From: Paenibacillus macerans
Lineage (GTDB): Bacteria; Bacillota; Bacilli; Paenibacillales; Paenibacillaceae
Reading direction: 5' to 3'
DNA length: 42,707 bases
Assembly: GCF_023715465.1 (NCBI RefSeq)
Contig: NZ_JAMBOE010000029.1
Span: 1 to 42,707 of the forward strand
In this document: in pieces, positions 7,506-16,347 of the stretch
Layout: each line of letters begins with the position of its first letter
How positions within the stretch are numbered: position 1 is the stretch's first letter
Program-made: the position numbers and the translations under genes
The notes under the pieces: model-generated
The model's database searches: none
What the model was told of the DNA's origin: nothing
The model's input: only the letters and a program-made list of their open reading frames with translations

Positions 7506-8921
7506 TTAAATCTGCCGGATTTGGATCAGATTGGTCATACCCGCCTGCCCGAGCGGCAAACCCGCGGACAGCACGACCGTGTCCCCTTCCTGGGCGTACC
7601 CGGACTTCACCGCGCTTTGAATCGCCGAATCAAACATCTCATCGGTGGTGGTCACCGGCCCTCCCAAATAAGGGAACACCCCGGACAAAAGGCATAACTT
7701 GACCAGCACATGCGGGTGATGCGCAAACGCCACGATCGGGGCCTTGGGCCGGTACTTGGACACCATCTGGGCGGTAAAGCCGCTTTCGGTGGAGGTGAGA
7801 ATTACTTTGGCGTCCAACTCCAGGGAAGCGCTGACCGCGCCTTGGCTGATCACCTCCGTGATGTTGGTCGCATGCAGCTTTCTTCTATGGTTGAATTGCT
7901 CGTCATAGTCGATCATCGACTCCGCTTTGCGGGCCACCGCCGCCATCGTGCGTACCGCCTGCACCGGGTATTTGCCTGCCGCCGATTCCCCGGACAGCAT
8001 CACAACATCAGCTCCCTGCATTACCGCATTGTACACATCGCTCACTTCAGCCCTGGTCGGCCGCGGATTCACCTGCATCGACTCAAGCATATGCGTGGCC
8101 ACGATCACCGGTTTTCCCGCCAGATTGCATTTATCGATGATTTCCTTTTGCCGTATCGGCACTTCCTCCACCGGCACCTCCACGCCCATATCCCCGCGGG
8201 CTACCATGATTCCATCCGACGCCTCGATAATGTCGTCGAGATCGTGAATCCCTTCTTCATTTTCGATCTTGGAAACGATCTGCACGTGGCCGGCACTCTG
8301 CTCCTGCAAAATCCGCCGCACTTCGCGGATGTCATCCCCTTTGCGTACAAACGAAACAGCAATCATTTCCACGCCGTGCTCCAGGCCAAAATGGATGTGG
8401 CGGATGTCCCGTTCCGTCACCCCGGGCAGCGTCGTTTTGATGCCAGGCAGGTTCACGCCCTTGTTCGGCTTGAGCTTGCCGCCGCTGACGATGCGGCAGC
8501 GGATCTCCGACCCTTCGGCGGACAGGACGCGCAGCTCCACAAGCCCATCATCAATCAAAACCCGATCGCCCTCCCGCACCACCTTGGGCATGTCGGGGTA
8601 ATTTACCGAAATCCGCGCGGCATCCCCGGCGATCTGCTCGGTCGTTAAAATCAGTTCCTCGCCGGCCTTAAGCTCTGCGAACGGTTCGCGCAATTTGCCA
8701 ATCCGGACCTCCGGCCCTTTGATATCCATCATGATGGGCACAAACGTATTCAACTCCCGCGCCGCCTCACGCACCTGGGCGATTCGCCGCGCGTGCTCCT
8801 CCAATTCACCATGCGCCATGTTTAGCCGGCCTACCGTCATCCCGGCCCGAATCATGTCCTGCAGCACCCCGCCAGAATCACAAGCCGGCCCCAATGTGCA
8901 AATGATTTTAGTGCGCAGCAT
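7506..8921 (-). CDS. pyk: Pyruvate kinase, short form
   Basis: A 471-residue cytosolic enzyme that makes pyruvate and ATP from phosphoenolpyruvate and ADP. Recognisable pieces are RTKIICTLGPA at the N-terminus, MDIKGPEVR (substrate region), VSKIENEEG with the catalytic lysine, GIMVARGDMGVE and ATHMLESM. The start was set at 8921, where AAGGAGGGTTAGC precedes the ATG; an in-frame ATG at 8945 has no such site. Many Bacillus-group pyruvate kinases are about 585 residues with an extra C-terminal PEP-utiliser-like domain. That domain is absent here, so this may be a second isozyme. No pfkA neighbour is present. Confidence 0.93.
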   Translation of the reverse strand: MLRTKIICTLGPACDSGGVLQDMIRAGMTVGRLNMAHGELEEHARRIAQVREAARELNTFVPIMMDIKGPEVRIGKLREPFAELKAGEELILTTEQIAGDAARISVNYPDMPKVVREGDRVLIDDGLVELRVLSAEGSEIRCRIVSGGKLKPNKGVNLPGIKTTLPGVTERDIRHIHFGLEHGVEMIAVSFVRKGDDIREVRRILQEQSAGHVQIVSKIENEEGIHDLDDIIEASDGIMVARGDMGVEVPVEEVPIRQKEIIDKCNLAGKPVIVATHMLESMQVNPRPTRAEVSDVYNAVMQGADVVMLSGESAAGKYPVQAVRTMAAVARKAESMIDYDEQFNHRRKLHATNITEVISQGAVSASLELDAKVILTSTESGFTAQMVSKYRPKAPIVAFAHHPHVLVKLCLLSGVFPYLGGPVTTTDEMFDSAIQSAVKSGYAQEGDTVVLSAGLPLGQAGMTNLIQIRQI

Positions 8922-8961
8922 GCTAACCCTCCTTCGAATTTTCACATTCTTCGTTCAGTAA

Positions 8962-8990
8962 GGTATAGTATGCTTTTTTTGCCCTTCCAA
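8962..8990 (-). promoter_or_regulatory. Candidate sigma-A promoter of pyk
   Basis: On the minus strand, TTGGAA (8985-8990) and TATACC (8962-8967) are separated by exactly 17 bases, about 41 bases upstream of the pyk ATG. Confidence 0.55.
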
Positions 8991-9044
8991 TAAACGAGAC
9001 CGCACGAATCCTAGTCGCGGATGATGGGCCTTAAGCGATCGTGA

Positions 9045-9197
9045 TCACTCGTATTGCTCCGCAAGCTCCAAAAAACGCCCCATGCTGCTCACCTCGCCGG
9101 CAACCAGCTGATCCTGGATCCCGTAATAGTTGACGCAGGGGCCGCAGGCCAGTACAGGAACTCCGCTGCAATCGACAAGCAAAAGTAGTGCAAGTTT
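9045..9197 (-). pseudogene. Remnant of a YedF/DsrE-like sulfurtransferase-related gene
   Basis: About 50 residues, including PVLACGPCVNYYGIQDQLV and GEVSSMGRFLELAE, match the conserved C-terminal end of the YedF-type (selenium-metabolism-associated, DsrE-fold) proteins, where a CGTCLNYYGL-like motif is followed by GEVSNM. The N-terminal SirA-like and DsrE core are missing. The region upstream on this strand runs into the serine hydrolase promoter area without a matching frame. It ends at a normal stop codon. Most likely a decayed gene; a very short functional protein is less likely. Confidence 0.6.
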
Positions 9198-9300
9198 CCC
9201 CGACTCAGGTCCGGCATTGAATCCGACCATTTGCCGGCGAGGAGCCCACGCTTCCGCAGGTACAATAAGTCCCGTACCAATAATTAGGAGGAGTACCCAT

Positions 9301-10821
9301 ATGAAATCCGTTCCTTATAAAAAGAAGGCCGCCGCATTGTTTCTTAAAACCTTGCTGCTGTCCATGGCCGCGGCTCTCATCGTATGCGCCGTCCCGGTTA
9401 AGGCGGGGGCCGAAAGCGATGAAATCGACAAGGAGCAAATCGACGCTTTTATGTATGAATCGATGACGAAGCTGCAAATTCCCGGCGCTTCCCTGGCGAT
9501 CGTTAAGGGAGACCAAGTTCCCTATCAAAACGGTTACGGCATTTCCGGGCCGGGACGTACGCCGGTGACGGCACAAACCCCGTTTGTCATCGGGTCGGTC
9601 AGCAAATCGTTCACCGCCCTGGCGGTCATGCAATTGGCCGATGCCGGGAAGATCGATCTCGAGGCTCCGGTCCGGCAGTATTTGCCCTGGTTCCGGGTTG
9701 CCGATGAAGCCGCGTCCGCGCAAATCCGCGTCAAGCATTTGCTTCACCAGACGAGCGGGTTACCCACCTATGACGGCCAAGTGTCGCTGACGCAAGGCGG
9801 CCTGCCGATCGAGCAGCATCTCCGCAATCTTAAGCAGGTTAAGCTCACCAAACCCGTCGGCACGGCGTACCAATATTCGAATCTGAATTACGATATTTTG
9901 GGAGGTATTATCGAAGCTGTTTCGGGAATGTCTTACGGGGACTACATCATGCAAAATATTTACGCGCCGCTGGACATGACGCACAGCTATGCTTCACCAA
10001 ACTCCGCGCAGGACCTGGCTACGGGCTATCAGCCGGTGTTCGGACTCATGCTCCCCACGAAAATGATCAATCATGAAGGGACGGTTCCTTCGGGATATTT
10101 GGTCTCCAGCGCCGAGGACATGTCCAAATACCTGATCGCTCAAATCAATCAAGGGCAATTCGGAAATACGGCCATCGTATCCGGGCAGAGCGCTGCGCTC
10201 ATGCATACCCCGGCGGCCCTGATGTGGGGGAACCAATATTATGGCATGGGGTGGAGCATCGACAAGGACCGCAATTGGGTGTATCACGACGGCTCGACAG
10301 AAAATACATACTCCAAAATGATCATCGACGGCGATTATGGCATTATTTTGCTGGTCAACTCGATGGATTTCTTCCATATCGACGCTTACGATCAAATCAC
10401 GGCGGGAATCGATCGTATTCTTCACGGTGAGGAGCCCGTCACGGCCGGGATGGATACTTATAAGAAGGATTTCCTGATCGTTGATGCCATTGCGCTGGCC
10501 GTTCTGCTTTACTTGGCAGGGTCTATCCGCGGTCTTTTCCGCTGGAACACTCACTTCAAGCCAACCAAGCTGCGTATCGCCATCCAGGTGCTGTCGATTA
10601 CATTTATCCATGCGCTCATTCCGCTGGTAATCCTGTTCGTGCTGCCTAAAGTTCTCGTGCCATGGCCGGTCATCTTCGTATTTCTTGTGGGCTTAGGCCA
10701 CTTTATGTATTACGCGTCGATTGCGTTGCTTGCGGTTGGGGTCATCAAATCGCTGCTTCTCGCCTACAGCATCCGCAAACAAAAAAACGGCCATAACCCG
10801 GCCGGCCGTGTAGCGGGTTAG
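9301..10821 (+). CDS. Beta-lactamase-family serine hydrolase with C-terminal membrane segments
   Basis: A 506-residue exported protein. The start at 9301 has AGGAGGAG 8-10 bases upstream and gives a good signal peptide or anchor (residues about 1-40, LLLSMAAALIVCAVPV). The penicillin-binding/class C fold motifs are present: S99-V-S-K102 (nucleophile and base), Y192-S-N and H329-D-G. After residue about 385 come several hydrophobic helices, which tether the enzyme to the membrane with the catalytic domain outside. The family includes D-aminopeptidases, PBP4*-like proteins and esterases; the true substrate is unknown. It appears monocistronic. Acquired beta-lactam resistance is not implied. Confidence 0.88.
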   Translation: MKSVPYKKKAAALFLKTLLLSMAAALIVCAVPVKAGAESDEIDKEQIDAFMYESMTKLQIPGASLAIVKGDQVPYQNGYGISGPGRTPVTAQTPFVIGSVSKSFTALAVMQLADAGKIDLEAPVRQYLPWFRVADEAASAQIRVKHLLHQTSGLPTYDGQVSLTQGGLPIEQHLRNLKQVKLTKPVGTAYQYSNLNYDILGGIIEAVSGMSYGDYIMQNIYAPLDMTHSYASPNSAQDLATGYQPVFGLMLPTKMINHEGTVPSGYLVSSAEDMSKYLIAQINQGQFGNTAIVSGQSAALMHTPAALMWGNQYYGMGWSIDKDRNWVYHDGSTENTYSKMIIDGDYGIILLVNSMDFFHIDAYDQITAGIDRILHGEEPVTAGMDTYKKDFLIVDAIALAVLLYLAGSIRGLFRWNTHFKPTKLRIAIQVLSITFIHALIPLVILFVLPKVLVPWPVIFVFLVGLGHFMYYASIALLAVGVIKSLLLAYSIRKQKNGHNPAGRVAG

Positions 10822-10912
10822 GCTCCGAAAAAGGACCAGGCATCCATCCGTATGGCTACTGGCGTAAGCCCTCCGGTTCATAGTGAACCCAGCGAGGCAA
10901 ACCACGGTCGCG

Positions 10913-11039
10913 AAATGCAAAAGTGCAGGCGAATTTCGTCGGAACTCCTCGAAACGGGCAACTCAACTGTAAAAGGGCTTTTGCAGTTCATTCGCTCGAA
11001 AAGGGAGATTTGCGAAAAATCGGATGCACTTTTGCACTT
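10913..11039. repeat. 127-bp element bounded by 15-bp inverted repeats
   Basis: AAATGCAAAAGTGCA at 10913-10927 is matched by TGCACTTTTGCACTT at 11025-11039 (one mismatch when inverted). A second internal inverted pair (AACTG/GCAGTT) flanks TAAAAGGGCTTTT. The element lies between convergent genes. The size and inverted ends fit a MITE-like or repeated palindromic element, but only one copy is present here. Confidence 0.5.
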
Positions 11040-11143
11040 GGACCAACTAGTAGAATGATCCGGAAATAATATGGCTTATCTACGGACGGGGGCCATGGAG
11101 CGCTTTGTTCTATATTAATCTTGTGCTCAGTATCGCCCCTATA

Positions 11144-11340
11144 AAATAGCGGAACTTTTGGGCCCTATTTTCCAATTTAAGCCTATTTCTCACCAATAGG
11201 GGAACTTTTGGATCTTATTTTTTGATGAATAGGTCTAAAAGCGGTCTTTCTCCACTAAACCATGAAAATAGCGCCATAAAATTCCTCTATTTTACGCTAC
11301 ATAGGGATGTCGCCGAAATAGCGCCCTTTTTTTCCTTTAT
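11144..11340. repeat. Intergenic hairpin-module repeat, locus D (four modules)
   Basis: Modules at 11144-11171 (AAATAGCGGAACTTTTGGGC...), 11194-11221 (CAATAGGGGAACTTTTGGAT...), 11265-11293 and 11315-11339. The last two are inverted. It is co-linear with locus F at 22727-22926, sharing AATAGCGGAACTTT near the start and CCGAAATA[GA]CG near the end. Confidence 0.75.
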
Positions 11341-11491
11341 GTTGTACCCGGGTTTCTTCAATATGACTAGTTTTGCCGTTTTCTCATGTTTACACTTGCT
11401 ATCATGCTAACGTTATTTCCAGAATCGTCTACTAATCTACGGAACGAAGGGGACATTTGTCTTCAACCGCCGATTACTTTACTACCCCTAA

Positions 11492-12328
11492 TTACTTCAC
11501 CGCTCCAGCCGCAATGCCCTTGATGATGTACTTTTGGGCAAACGCGTAGAAAATGACGACAGGGATAATGGTCAGCGTTAGGCCCGCCATGGCCTGGTTC
11601 CACACGATCGTGAACTCTCCGAAGAAGTAGAATGTCGACAGCGGGATCGTGCGCAGCGCTTTATCCGACAGCGTCAGCGATGGCAGCAAATAGTCGTTCC
11701 ACGTCGCGATCACGTCCAAAATGGCTACGGTAATCGTGATCGTCTTCAGCATCGGGAATACGATCCGCCAAAACACGCCGAATTTGGTGCAGCCATCCAA
11801 GGTTGCGGCTTCCTCGAGCGCGATTGGAATCGATTTAATGAAGCCGTGGTACAAAAACACCGCCATACTGGCGTGAAAGCCGATATTCATGTATACAAGT
11901 CCGCCGTGCGTGTTCAGCATCGGGAGATGAAGGTAAGTGCGAATCCAGTCCATCACCTGCATCAGCGGCATCATCAGCGTTTGGAACGGGATCAGCATCG
12001 TCGCGACATAAGCCATAAATATCCATTTACTGATTCTTGTATCGCGCCGCACCAGCATCCAGGCGGTCATCGACGACAATACCACCACGAAAATGACCGT
12101 CAAAATAGTGACCAGCAGCGAATTGCCGAGCACTCGGAAGAAGTTCATCTTGTCGATCGCGCTCGCGTAGTACTCGAAGTTAAGGCTTTGCGGCAGCGCC
12201 AGCGCGTTGGTGTACAGCTCCGCCCGGTTTTTGAAAGAGTTGACGAGCATGATATAGATCGGGGACAAGAAAACAAGTGCAAGAATGAGCAGTAAGACGG
12301 AAGGAATCCATTTGCCGGCATGCTTCAT
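11492..12328 (-). CDS. CUT1 carbohydrate ABC transporter permease, MalG/LplC-like
   Basis: A 278-residue integral membrane protein with six predicted helices. The EAA loop, LEEAATLDGCTKFGVFW, contacts the ATPase subunit. It is the last gene of the transporter operon. Its ATG overlaps the TAA of the preceding permease gene by one base (TAATG), indicating translational coupling. No ATP-binding subunit is encoded nearby; CUT1 systems often share a common MsmX-type ATPase encoded elsewhere. The substrate is probably an oligosaccharide or plant-polysaccharide fragment, inferred only from family and context. Confidence 0.92.
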   Translation of the reverse strand: MKHAGKWIPSVLLLILALVFLSPIYIMLVNSFKNRAELYTNALALPQSLNFEYYASAIDKMNFFRVLGNSLLVTILTVIFVVVLSSMTAWMLVRRDTRISKWIFMAYVATMLIPFQTLMMPLMQVMDWIRTYLHLPMLNTHGGLVYMNIGFHASMAVFLYHGFIKSIPIALEEAATLDGCTKFGVFWRIVFPMLKTITITVAILDVIATWNDYLLPSLTLSDKALRTIPLSTFYFFGEFTIVWNQAMAGLTLTIIPVVIFYAFAQKYIIKGIAAGAVK

Positions 12329-13203
12329 TACATTTGCACCTCTTTCTTTTTCGTAATGATCACCTGTGTCAGCGTCACAATCGCCACGACAAGGAAGAAC
12401 ACGATCGCTTTGGCCTGGCCGACGCCATACCGGCCGTACCCGAAGATTTCGTTAAAAATGTTCATGGCGAACATTTCGGTGGAGTTCACGGGACCGCCGT
12501 TCGTCAAAGACAGGTTCACGTCGTAGATTTTAAACGCGCCGGAGAGCGTCATAAAAAAGCAGATCGTAAAGGACGGCATAAGCAGCGGAAACACAATTTT
12601 GGTCAGACGCTGCCACATATTCGCCCCGTCGACCTTCGCCGCCTCAAGCGTTTCGTCCGAAATCCCCTGAATCCCCGCGATATAGATGATCATCGTATAC
12701 CCGGCCATTTGCCACGTAAATACAATCACCATCGCATACAGCGCGAATTCCGGATTGATCAGCCAGTTAAAAAAGAGATGATCAAGCCCCGTGTTGTTCC
12801 CAAGATACTTAAAAATATCGGTAAAAATAAACTTCCAGATGTAGCCCAAAATCAGCCCGCCGATCAGGTTCGGCATAAAGAACAGCGTCCGCGCCAGGTT
12901 GCTCGTGCGAAGCCCGCTGGTCACCAGCAGGGAGAACAACAGCCCAAAGACGTTGACGGAAACAAGCGCCAAAACCGTAAATTTGATCGTATGCCAAGCC
13001 GAAGAATAAAACCGCTCGTCATGAAAAATACGGGCATAGTTATCGAAGCCCACGAACACTTTCGGATCGGCCGGAATCCCGTTCCAGCTGATAAAGGAGT
13101 AATATACCCCGATGATAAACGGTATAATTACGACCGTCGTAAAGATAATAAACAAAGGCATGGTAAACAACGCGTACCAGAGCTTATCTGCGTTCCTGCG
13201 CAT
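12328..13203 (-). CDS. CUT1 carbohydrate ABC transporter permease, MalF/UgpA-like
   Basis: A 291-residue membrane protein with an N-terminal helix (about 12-33) and a permease core; the EAA motif is LEAAKVDGANMWQRL. GGGGTGG precedes the ATG at 13203. It lies 105 bases downstream of the binding-protein gene, with a strong hairpin between them, and overlaps the next permease gene by one base. It forms the heterodimeric channel with that permease. Confidence 0.92.
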   Translation of the reverse strand: MRRNADKLWYALFTMPLFIIFTTVVIIPFIIGVYYSFISWNGIPADPKVFVGFDNYARIFHDERFYSSAWHTIKFTVLALVSVNVFGLLFSLLVTSGLRTSNLARTLFFMPNLIGGLILGYIWKFIFTDIFKYLGNNTGLDHLFFNWLINPEFALYAMVIVFTWQMAGYTMIIYIAGIQGISDETLEAAKVDGANMWQRLTKIVFPLLMPSFTICFFMTLSGAFKIYDVNLSLTNGGPVNSTEMFAMNIFNEIFGYGRYGVGQAKAIVFFLVVAIVTLTQVIITKKKEVQM

Positions 13204-13237
13204 AAATCCACCCCATTTCCGGGAATTTGCTGTGAAA

Positions 13238-13279
13238 CACGAAAGCCTAACGCCATCAAAATAGAGTTAGGCTTTCGTG
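13238..13279 (-). promoter_or_regulatory. Intercistronic hairpin between binding-protein and permease genes
   Basis: A perfect 14-bp stem CACGAAAGCCTAAC / GTTAGGCTTTCGTG encloses a 14-base loop. No long T-run follows, so it is more likely an mRNA-stabilising or partial attenuation structure than a full terminator. It would allow more binding protein than permease, as in other sugar ABC operons. Confidence 0.7.
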
Positions 13280-13308
13280 GGATGATTTCCTAAAACGTCA
13301 GCTATAGG

Positions 13309-14586
13309 TTACTTTGCCGCATTGGCCCAAGCTTTATCCAAGTTTTGCAGGAACTGCTGGCCGGTCATATCCGGATTCAGGAAGAACTCGGCCGTCGCTG
13401 GAGCGAGATCGTTTACGATAATCCCTTGCGGGAAGTAGTTAAAAGCCCAAGGAATCGTTTCGCCGCTTTTCGTTGCTTCAAATACCGCTTGCGACAGCGG
13501 ATCGAGCCCCGTCGCTTCGATATTGGTCATTGCCGGGATAAACTTGAATTCGTTAACAATCGTATTTTTGCCCGTTTCGCTCGTAAACATCCAGTTCAGG
13601 AAGGCGTTGGCCGCTTTGATTTCCGCTTCGCTCGCTTCCTTGTTGATGACCCAGCCGCCCGGAATGTCTACGGACAACTTCTTGTTGCCGGCAATCGGCA
13701 GCGGCATCATGCCGATGTCCAGATCGCCATAGTCCGCGAGCATCGAATAGCTCCAGTTCCCTTGGTGAACCATCGCCGTTTTTCCGGTGGCAAAATCCCC
13801 CATTTGCGTATCATACGTTACTTCCATCGGGTTCGTGGAGTTGGCCCGAATCACTTCCATAAACTTGGCGAACTCTTGGAACTCCTTGGTATCCGCCATT
13901 TTCACTTCGCCTTTGTTCAGCTTCTCGACAAACGCTTTCGGATCTTGCTGGAGGGCGAACGGAGTATTAATGATATGTCCAATCAGGAAGTACGCTTCCT
14001 GGGAAAGGCTAAGCCCGTTAACACCTTTGGCCTTTAGGCCTTCCATCGTAGTCTTGAAAGAGTCGAAGTCGGTCACTTTGCTCGGATCGACCAGGCTCTT
14101 GTTGTATACGAGACCAAAGCCTTCTACGCCCGTCGGTACGCCAACCACTTTGCCGTCAACTTCCAGGGCCATGTTCGGCGCGATATTTTTGACATACTCT
14201 TCATTGCTCATGTCGTAGTAATAAGACTTGAATTTTTCCGCCTCCGCGCCGGCCCCGACGCTAAAGATCGTCGGACCTTCCTTCGCCGCCAGCTTGGCTT
14301 GCAGTTGCGTCATGTAAGCATCGCCGGCAGAGCCCCAAACGTCGACTTCGTTGCCGGTTTCCTTTTTATATTTTTCCGCCAACCCCTCCAGAGCTTCGGC
14401 GATTTCGACCTTGTTTTGGAACAGCGAAATTTTCGCTTGTTTTTCCGGTTGATTACCGCCTCCGGCACCGCCGGCATTATTTACGGCATTGCCCGCATTG
14501 TTTTTTGCGTTGCCTCCGCAAGCTGTCAAAGCAACAACTAACGCCATCGTCGCGATCAAACCAAGCGCTTTTTTCGTTCTTTTCAT
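13309..14586 (-). CDS. Extracellular sugar-binding lipoprotein of an ABC transporter
   Basis: A 425-residue family-1 solute-binding protein. The signal peptide ends in a lipobox LTAC with the lipidated C23, followed by an Asn/Gly-rich linker and then the two-lobed binding domain (for example NEVDVWGSAGDAY and the hinge region around FNYFPQG). It captures the sugar outside the cell and delivers it to the two permeases encoded downstream. It lies next to a YesM/YesN-type two-component system that probably controls it. The ligand is unknown. Confidence 0.92.
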   Translation of the reverse strand: MKRTKKALGLIATMALVVALTACGGNAKNNAGNAVNNAGGAGGGNQPEKQAKISLFQNKVEIAEALEGLAEKYKKETGNEVDVWGSAGDAYMTQLQAKLAAKEGPTIFSVGAGAEAEKFKSYYYDMSNEEYVKNIAPNMALEVDGKVVGVPTGVEGFGLVYNKSLVDPSKVTDFDSFKTTMEGLKAKGVNGLSLSQEAYFLIGHIINTPFALQQDPKAFVEKLNKGEVKMADTKEFQEFAKFMEVIRANSTNPMEVTYDTQMGDFATGKTAMVHQGNWSYSMLADYGDLDIGMMPLPIAGNKKLSVDIPGGWVINKEASEAEIKAANAFLNWMFTSETGKNTIVNEFKFIPAMTNIEATGLDPLSQAVFEATKSGETIPWAFNYFPQGIIVNDLAPATAEFFLNPDMTGQQFLQNLDKAWANAAK

Positions 14587-14640
14587 TCCTGTCCCCCCGA
14601 TTATGATGTCATTTGTGGTAATGAAACCCCTTACACGTCC

Positions 14641-14646
14641 ATTATA
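14641..14646 (-). promoter_or_regulatory. Candidate -10 box of the sugar transporter operon
   Basis: TATAAT on the minus strand, about 55 bases before the binding-protein ATG. No good -35 is seen at 17 bases, which suits a promoter activated by the AraC-type response regulator encoded just upstream. Confidence 0.4.
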
Positions 14647-14711
14647 TTGGTTATGGACCTGGGCAATACAGGGGATATCATCGCCTTTTGGAGTAAAATT
14701 TGAAACTAAAC

Positions 14712-14754
14712 AAAAAAGGAAAGGAGAGGCTGCGGCAGCTTCTTCCTTCCTTTG
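14712..14754 (-). terminator. Rho-independent terminator after the response-regulator gene
   Basis: On the minus strand an imperfect A/G-rich arm (AAAGGAAGGAAGAAGCTGC) pairs with GCAGCCTCTCCTTTCCTTTT and is followed by a T-run. It separates the two-component genes from the transporter genes. Confidence 0.75.
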
Positions 14755-14784
14755 TTATTCCATCCGTGCGGACAGGTTATGCAT

Positions 14785-16347
14785 TCAGTCCCCCATCCGG
14801 CGGGATGTCTTATGATGTTTGCGGTACTGCGTCGGCGACTCGCCGGTAAATTTTCGGAATACTTTGCCAAAATAGTTGTCGTCCTCATATCCGAGCATCC
14901 GGGACACCTCAAGCACGGCTTTGTCCGAATGGCTGAGCAGGGACTTGGCTTTTTCCATCCTTAACCCGGTCAAATAGTTCATCACCGTGGTTCCGTAAGT
15001 TTCTTTAAACTTCTTGGAAATATATTGGGGACTGAAATGAAACCGTTCCGCCAACGAAGACAGGCTGATGTCGGCCCCGATGTTGGACGAGATGTAATGC
15101 TGAATCGCATGGATGTTTTGGAGCGAAGCCAAACCTTCCCCTTCCGACTCGATCATCAGCCAGAAAATATGCGTCAGCTCCTTCCCCCATTCCTCCAAAT
15201 CGCTGATCCAAAGCGACAGCGTTTCCGCCTGATGCTCCTGATGAAGCTGACGGGAAACGCGGGCAATCAGCAGATTCACTTCCATCGTATAATGCTGCAA
15301 ATTCTTTAACGGCAAATATCCAAGCTGCCTGAGCTCCCGCACAAAAGAACCGATCAATTCCGCCATATGTTCCTTGTCGCGTTTTTTTAAGGCCTCCAGC
15401 AGAAGGATTTCCCGGTCGATCAGCGTAACGGCTTGGCTTGGTTTAGCCGCGTCCGCCCCGCCGTCCAAAATATTGGCGTTGAGAATTTCCGTTCTGGCCT
15501 CTTTGATGCCGGACAAAATGTTGATGCAGTCGTATTTTTTCCGGATAAATCCGGAGAAAGTGTCCAGCTTGATCGTGGACAGCCACGACTTCTCCAGCTT
15601 GGCTTTGTAATACTCCACGTCCGCGGCGGAAGCCTCCCCCTCAATCAGGACGCAGAAAAAGGAATCGCTGCGAAAAAAATAAAACCGTCCCAATGGCCGC
15701 AGCACGTCTTTTATAATGTTTCGCACGGAGAACATGAACAACGCTTCGTCCCCCATAAAGCTGCGATCGACGATCGCCGTCAGGTTTCTTGGCAAAAAGA
15801 GCAGCAGGTAAAAATCTTTGACGGGGAAGCCCACTTCCTGCAAAACCTGGCGGACGCCTTCGTGATTCACCGAATCCGCTTGCAAATAGGTAGCCATCTT
15901 CTGCTCCTGGAGCAGGGTGTTGGCTTCATGAACCTGAAAGTTTTTGCGCAGCTCCTCGCTGCGGTTTTCCCGGCTTTCCAGAATCGCCCCAACTGCCTTG
16001 GAAACGGCCTTGTTCAAGTCATCGATCTTGAAAGGCTTGAGCAGATAGTCCACCCCTTGCGCCAGCAAAGTTGCCTTGGCATAACGAAATTCCTGGTACC
16101 CGCTCAAGACGATCACTTTGGAATCCCATCCTTCCGCCCGCAATTTTTCCAGAAAGGTCGGCCCATCCATCCGCGGCATGCTCATATCGCAAACGATCAG
16201 TTCCGGCGCCTCGCGGCGCACGATCTCAAGCGCCTCCACGCCGTCCTCGGCCTGCAAAATTCCGGTCATTTGATAGCTGGGCCAGTCAATGGCCAATTCA
16301 ACGCCTTCCCTGACATGCTCTTCATCATCCACGATCAGCACTTTCAT
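14785..16347 (-). CDS. YesN-like response regulator with AraC-type DNA-binding domain
   Basis: A 520-residue regulator. The receiver domain (1-120) has acidic D7/D8, phospho-acceptor D54 in IVCDMSMP and K104 in YLLKPF. The middle about 250 residues are an unassigned linker/dimerisation region. The C-terminal about 100 residues carry two AraC helix-turn-helix motifs (SLSSLAERFHFSPQYISKKF and EVSRMLGYEDDNYFGKVF). The start at 16347 is supported by GAAGGAG upstream. It overlaps the end of the kinase gene by 23 bases, so the two are co-translated. It probably activates the sugar ABC transporter operon encoded just downstream. Confidence 0.92.
   Translation of the reverse strand: MKVLIVDDEEHVREGVELAIDWPSYQMTGILQAEDGVEALEIVRREAPELIVCDMSMPRMDGPTFLEKLRAEGWDSKVIVLSGYQEFRYAKATLLAQGVDYLLKPFKIDDLNKAVSKAVGAILESRENRSEELRKNFQVHEANTLLQEQKMATYLQADSVNHEGVRQVLQEVGFPVKDFYLLLFLPRNLTAIVDRSFMGDEALFMFSVRNIIKDVLRPLGRFYFFRSDSFFCVLIEGEASAADVEYYKAKLEKSWLSTIKLDTFSGFIRKKYDCINILSGIKEARTEILNANILDGGADAAKPSQAVTLIDREILLLEALKKRDKEHMAELIGSFVRELRQLGYLPLKNLQHYTMEVNLLIARVSRQLHQEHQAETLSLWISDLEEWGKELTHIFWLMIESEGEGLASLQNIHAIQHYISSNIGADISLSSLAERFHFSPQYISKKFKETYGTTVMNYLTGLRMEKAKSLLSHSDKAVLEVSRMLGYEDDNYFGKVFRKFTGESPTQYRKHHKTSRRMGD

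Larger units (their letters stand above)
10822..11491. other. Gene-free interval of 670 bp with repeats
   Basis: This stretch holds the 127-bp inverted-end element (10913-11039) and hairpin locus D (11144-11340), both listed separately. The remaining bases show no ribosome-binding-site-led frame, RNA gene or clear terminator for either flanking gene. Confidence 0.6.

Noticed and set aside
9130..9300. Longer N-terminus for the serine hydrolase
   Set aside because: AGGAGGAG and a signal peptide place the start at 9301; the upstream frame lies over the YedF remnant.
10783..10810. Terminator at the end of the serine hydrolase gene
   Set aside because: The GC-rich palindrome overlaps the coding end and has its T-run only on the minus strand, where no gene ends.
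10852..11058. 68-residue plus-strand frame in the gap after the serine hydrolase
   Set aside because: It lies on the 127-bp inverted-end element and has no ribosome binding site; better explained as a repeat.
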